Shown: positions 5,340-5,660 of the stretch, one piece after another
Layout of the letters: each line of letters opens with the position of its first letter
Position numbering within the stretch: position 1 is the first letter of the stretch
Assembly (NCBI GenBank): GCA_016840645.1
Contig: JAEORY010000290.1
Coordinates: 1-5,660, forward strand
Length of the DNA: 5,660 nt
From: Candidatus Borrarchaeota archaeon
GTDB lineage: Archaea > Asgardarchaeota > Sifarchaeia > Borrarchaeales > Borrarchaeaceae
Direction of reading: 5' to 3'
Translations under genes and position numbers: made by a program
The notes under the pieces: generated by a model
What the model saw: the letters and a program-made list of their open reading frames with translations, nothing else
Told to the model about the DNA's origin: nothing
Database searches by the model: none

Positions 5340-5660
5340 TTAAATTTCTTCAGGATATGCTATTCTCCTTAGAAACTTATCGAAATTGAAATGTAGTACT
5401 TCAAAGTCTGGCAAACTTTCTTTAACAAATGCCAAATCTTCCTTCGAGATTACTAGAAACAGAAACACAGGTTTTTTATGTTCATTGATGAGTTGGTTTG
5501 CTTTTATTAGAAAATTAGAAACCGTTCTCTTAACTTCATCGCTTAAATGAGCAACAGAAAATTCATCGATACAATAAATAAGATTTTTGTCTTCCATCGC
5601 ATCGATTTCCGCAATTATTGTATCTAAAATCCTTTGTGCATTGTCTGGACGAAATATAAT
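5340..5660 (-). CDS. C-terminal part of a possible P-loop ATPase (partial)
   Basis: The frame stays open to the window edge, so the gene is truncated at its 5' end; the visible part is 106 residues ending in a TAA stop. An internal Met at 5597 is not likely the true start, since 21 further codons (beginning IIFRPDNAQRILDTIIAEID) precede it and no Shine-Dalgarno is obvious. NLIYCIDEF is a hydrophobic strand ending in Asp-Glu, like a Walker B motif. It is followed by a helix (VKRTVSNFLIKANQLINEH), a strand (PVFLFLVIS) and a further helix-strand unit, as in RecA/KaiC-like or AAA/STAND-type ATPases. The Walker A region would be outside the window. Family and function are not recognised. It runs in the same direction as sdhA, 75 nt upstream, with a candidate promoter between, so it is probably a separate unit. 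Confidence 0.7.
   Translation of the reverse strand: MIFRPDNAQRILDTIIAEIDAMEDKNLIYCIDEFSVAHLSDEVKRTVSNFLIKANQLINEHKKPVFLFLVISKEDLAFVKESLPDFEVLHFNFDKFLRRIAYPEEI

Noticed and set aside
1..5660. CRISPR arrays, tRNA, rRNA, or a defence or biosynthetic system
   Set aside because: No regularly spaced repeats, no tRNA-like cloverleaf and no matching genes were seen. The 68-bp repeat occurs only twice and lies within coding sequence.

Overview
The window is AT-rich, and every gene I can support lies on the minus strand, so transcription runs from high to low coordinates. The core is a compact TCA-cycle cluster: the flavoprotein subunit (sdhA/frdA) and iron-sulfur subunit (sdhB/frdB) of succinate dehydrogenase/fumarate reductase, then class II fumarase (fumC). 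sdhA and sdhB overlap in TAATG, and fumC starts 15 nt after sdhB, so the three look like one operon that interconverts succinate, fumarate and malate. No membrane-anchor subunit is visible. The lineage is unresolved. The genes suit either an archaeon or a low-GC bacterium, and the candidate promoters can be read as an archaeal TATA box or a bacterial -10.

Layout from the transcriptional upstream end: 5340-5660 is the C-terminal part of a protein running off the window, with a Walker-B-like segment (possible P-loop ATPase, function unknown). 5265-5339 is a promoter-like gap. 2785-5264 holds sdhA (TTG start) and sdhB. 1378-2769 is fumC. 1262-1377 is a gap containing an IS200/IS605 (TnpB-type) right-end-like hairpin. 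806-1261 and 319-774 are tandem paralogues of a small cysteine-free protein family that looks thioredoxin-folded and ATP10-like. 1-318 has no convincing gene. It holds several palindromes in its first 120 bases, an oligo-T tract on the minus strand, and a sequence resembling an IS terminal repeat.

The most interesting part is the paralogue pair. Their last 22 shared codons are identical at the DNA level (68 bp), while the rest of the proteins is only about 50% identical, which points to gene conversion. The upstream copy (806-1261) seems to have had its original Shine-Dalgarno and ATG pushed away by a roughly 49-bp segment carrying the IS-like hairpin, and now appears to use a GTG start with a ribosome site supplied by that segment. 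In the iron-sulfur subunit, the first cysteine cluster has one residue fewer than the usual spacing. I see no CRISPR array, tRNA, rRNA or obvious defence system.
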